This document shows, one piece after another, positions 62,869-64,000 of a stretch of 64,000 nucleotides of DNA. A program made the position numbers and the translations under genes. The notes under the pieces are model-generated. The model was not told where the DNA came from. It searched no databases and saw nothing but the letters and a program-made list of their open reading frames with translations. Within the stretch, counting starts at the first letter, position 1. Every line of letters begins with the position of its first letter. Source of the DNA: Nonlabens sp. Hel1_33_55 (GTDB lineage Bacteria > Bacteroidota > Bacteroidia > Flavobacteriales > Flavobacteriaceae); the NCBI RefSeq assembly GCF_900101765.1, contig NZ_LT627735.1, positions 1,838,001-1,902,000 on the forward strand. Direction: 5' to 3'.

Positions 62869-62876
62869 TAACTTTG
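62869..62876 (+). promoter_or_regulatory. Candidate -7 box for ddl-coaD
   Basis: TAACTTTG matches TAnnTTTG, 28 nt before the ddl ATG. The -33 TTG is not ideal. The opposite-strand TATCTTTG for the PASTA gene is only 36 nt away, so the two divergent promoters share this gap. Confidence 0.5.
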
Positions 62877-62904
62877 TTGTACCTCTACAATTCAAGAGAA
62901 CTTT

Positions 62905-63885
62905 ATGAGAAACATTGCAGTGATCATGGGCGGATATTCCAGTGAGAAAGATATTTCCATTAAAAGTGGGAATGTTATCATGGAAAATTTAGATCCTAAA
63001 TTGTTTAAGGGATTTCCTATTATCATTGAAAAGAACAAATGGTTTCTTAAGGACGATGCAGGTAATCAAGAAATTGACAAGAATGATTTTACAGTGAATC
63101 TAAACGGCGACAAAATCGTTTTTGATGCCGTTTACAACACAATCCATGGAACTCCTGGAGAAGATGGGATTTTCCAGGCTTACCTTGAGTTGCTAGGTAT
63201 ACCTCAAACTTCTTGCGATTCCTATCAAGCTGCCGTTACTTTTAATAAAAGGGACTGCATTGCGGTACTCAAACCGTGGAGCATTCATACGGGTAAGCAC
63301 CTGTACCTCAATCAAGGTGAAGACATCAGTTTTGACAATATTGTAGAAGCAGTTGGGCTGCCCTGTTTTGTGAAGGCAAATCGTAGCGGCAGTAGCTTTG
63401 GAGTCTCTAAAGTTTATGAGGTTTCCGCTTTCGCGAAAGCGTTACAAACCGCATTTGCAGTGGACGACGAGATCATTATTGAATCATTCCTGGACGGTAT
63501 GGAAGTATCTATAGGCGTTTACCAAATAGGCGACACGATTCTCTCCTTACCACCAACCGAAATAGTCAGTGAAAACGACTTCTTTGATTATGAGGCAAAA
63601 TACATGGGAAAGGCCCAAGAAATCACACCGGCACGACTATCAGAGTCTGCTACTCTGGCGGTACAGGAATTGAGCAAACGCATCTATTCCATCTTAAAAT
63701 TAAAGGGTCTAGCACGAGCAGACTTTATTTTTCATAATGGAACACCACATTTTATAGAAATTAATACGAACCCAGGAATGAGCCGCGAGAGTATCGTACC
63801 GCAACAAATCAAAGCAGCTGGTAAGAATTTACAAGAAGTACTTACTGCCATAATTGAGGATACCATCTTAAACCACAAAAAATGA
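62905..63885 (+). CDS. ddl: D-alanine-D-alanine ligase
   Basis: A 326-residue ATP-grasp enzyme making D-Ala-D-Ala for peptidoglycan. It shows MGGYSSEKDISIKSG, HGTPGEDGIFQAYLELLG, the ATP-grasp Lys region CFVKANRSGSSFGVSKV, EVSIGVYQ and the metal-binding INTNPGMSRESIVPQQ. A palindrome copy at 63426-63441 encodes AFAKA without changing the family length. Its stop overlaps the coaD start (ATGA). Confidence 0.96.
   Translation: MRNIAVIMGGYSSEKDISIKSGNVIMENLDPKLFKGFPIIIEKNKWFLKDDAGNQEIDKNDFTVNLNGDKIVFDAVYNTIHGTPGEDGIFQAYLELLGIPQTSCDSYQAAVTFNKRDCIAVLKPWSIHTGKHLYLNQGEDISFDNIVEAVGLPCFVKANRSGSSFGVSKVYEVSAFAKALQTAFAVDDEIIIESFLDGMEVSIGVYQIGDTILSLPPTEIVSENDFFDYEAKYMGKAQEITPARLSESATLAVQELSKRIYSILKLKGLARADFIFHNGTPHFIEINTNPGMSRESIVPQQIKAAGKNLQEVLTAIIEDTILNHKK
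63426..63441. repeat. Palindrome copy 13 (inside ddl)
   Basis: A perfect CGCTTTCGCGAAAGCG read as AFAKA (EVSAFAKALQTAF) in a helix of the ATP-grasp domain. Confidence 0.97.
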
Positions 63886-64000
63886 AAAGAGCCGTATTTC
63901 CAGGAAGTTTTGACCCAATAACTTTGGGGCACAGCGATATCATAAATCGTGGACTGAATCTTTTTGATGAGATCATCATCGCCATAGGTATCAATGCCGA
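63882..64000 (+). CDS. coaD: Phosphopantetheine adenylyltransferase (N-terminal part, cut by window end)
   Basis: 39 complete codons from ATG 63882, overlapping the ddl TGA (ATGA). The sequence starts MKRAVFPGSFDPITLGHSDII, with the class I nucleotidyltransferase PGSFDP and T/HxxH (TLGH) signature of CoaD, the fourth step of CoA synthesis. It runs off the window. Confidence 0.95.
   Translation, partial: MKRAVFPGSFDPITLGHSDIINRGLNLFDEIIIAIGINA

Noticed and set aside
6558..63441. Palindrome copies as ordinary terminators or transcription-factor operators
   Set aside because: Nine copies are inside coding sequence and away from promoters, with no T tract, so neither role explains the distribution.

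Overview
The window is a chromosomal segment from a marine-type member of the Flavobacteriaceae (Bacteroidota). The evidence is its AT-rich composition, Bacteroidota-type promoters (TTG, about 19 nt, TAnnTTTG), a SusC/SusD pair, a triple-tyrosine/LuxR polysaccharide regulator, an ABC-permease fused to an M1 peptidase, and gene orders such as rluD-PASTA-ddl-coaD. A Nonlabens- or Dokdonia-like genus is my guess; the sequence alone does not fix it. No rRNA, tRNA, CRISPR array, insertion sequence or prophage was found.

Layout. 1-5.7 kb: the edge of a polysaccharide-utilisation locus, with a secreted glycoside hydrolase (cut by the window start) and a membrane-bound triple-tyrosine/LuxR regulator. 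5.7-7.4 kb: a DnaQ-like exonuclease and two small exported proteins. 7.4-11.1 kb: a surface-polysaccharide operon (flippase, DegT-type aminotransferase, small membrane protein, GNAT/FemAB-like acyltransferase). 11.2-15.1 kb: argS, a hypothetical gene and a large multispanning membrane protein. 15.3-19.8 kb: an ABC ATPase with its permease-M1 peptidase partner. About 20 kb: a structured intergenic RNA/repeat. 20.2-24.2 kb: an SDR/DUF2867 protein, a small membrane protein and an arginine/citrulline hydrolase pair. 24.4-26.3 kb: a His-rich DUF4198 protein and a HupE-type permease, probably nickel or cobalt uptake. 26.5-30.4 kb: gltA, eno and carA.

30.5-47.3 kb holds one uninterrupted minus-strand str-S10-spc-alpha supercluster: rpsL, rpsG, fusA, rpsJ ... 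secY, infA, rpmJ, rpsM, rpsK, rpsD, rpoA, rplQ. tuf is absent between fusA and rpsJ. The cluster has a textbook Bacteroidota promoter in front of rpsL and a hairpin terminator after rplQ. Divergent from it is an Omp85-like outer-membrane protein, followed by a SusC-SusD-lipoprotein transporter with a sigma54-like GG/GC element upstream and a strong terminator downstream. 54.8-64 kb contains housekeeping genes: rlmB, rhomboid, rarA, a YjjG-type nucleotidase, a polysaccharide deacetylase-like protein, radC, yaaA, rluD, a PASTA protein, ddl and the start of coaD.

The most striking unexplained signal is a short perfect palindrome, CGCTTTCGCGAAAGCG (core GCTTTCGCGAAAGC). It occurs 13 times in 64 kb, nine times inside genes in all three reading frames and four times between genes. 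It seems to replace equal-length protein segments rather than insert, and it is absent from the ribosomal-protein coding sequences. A second recurring pattern is a TAnnTTTG/A box ending exactly 4 nt before the ATG of five genes, which suggests leaderless mRNAs.
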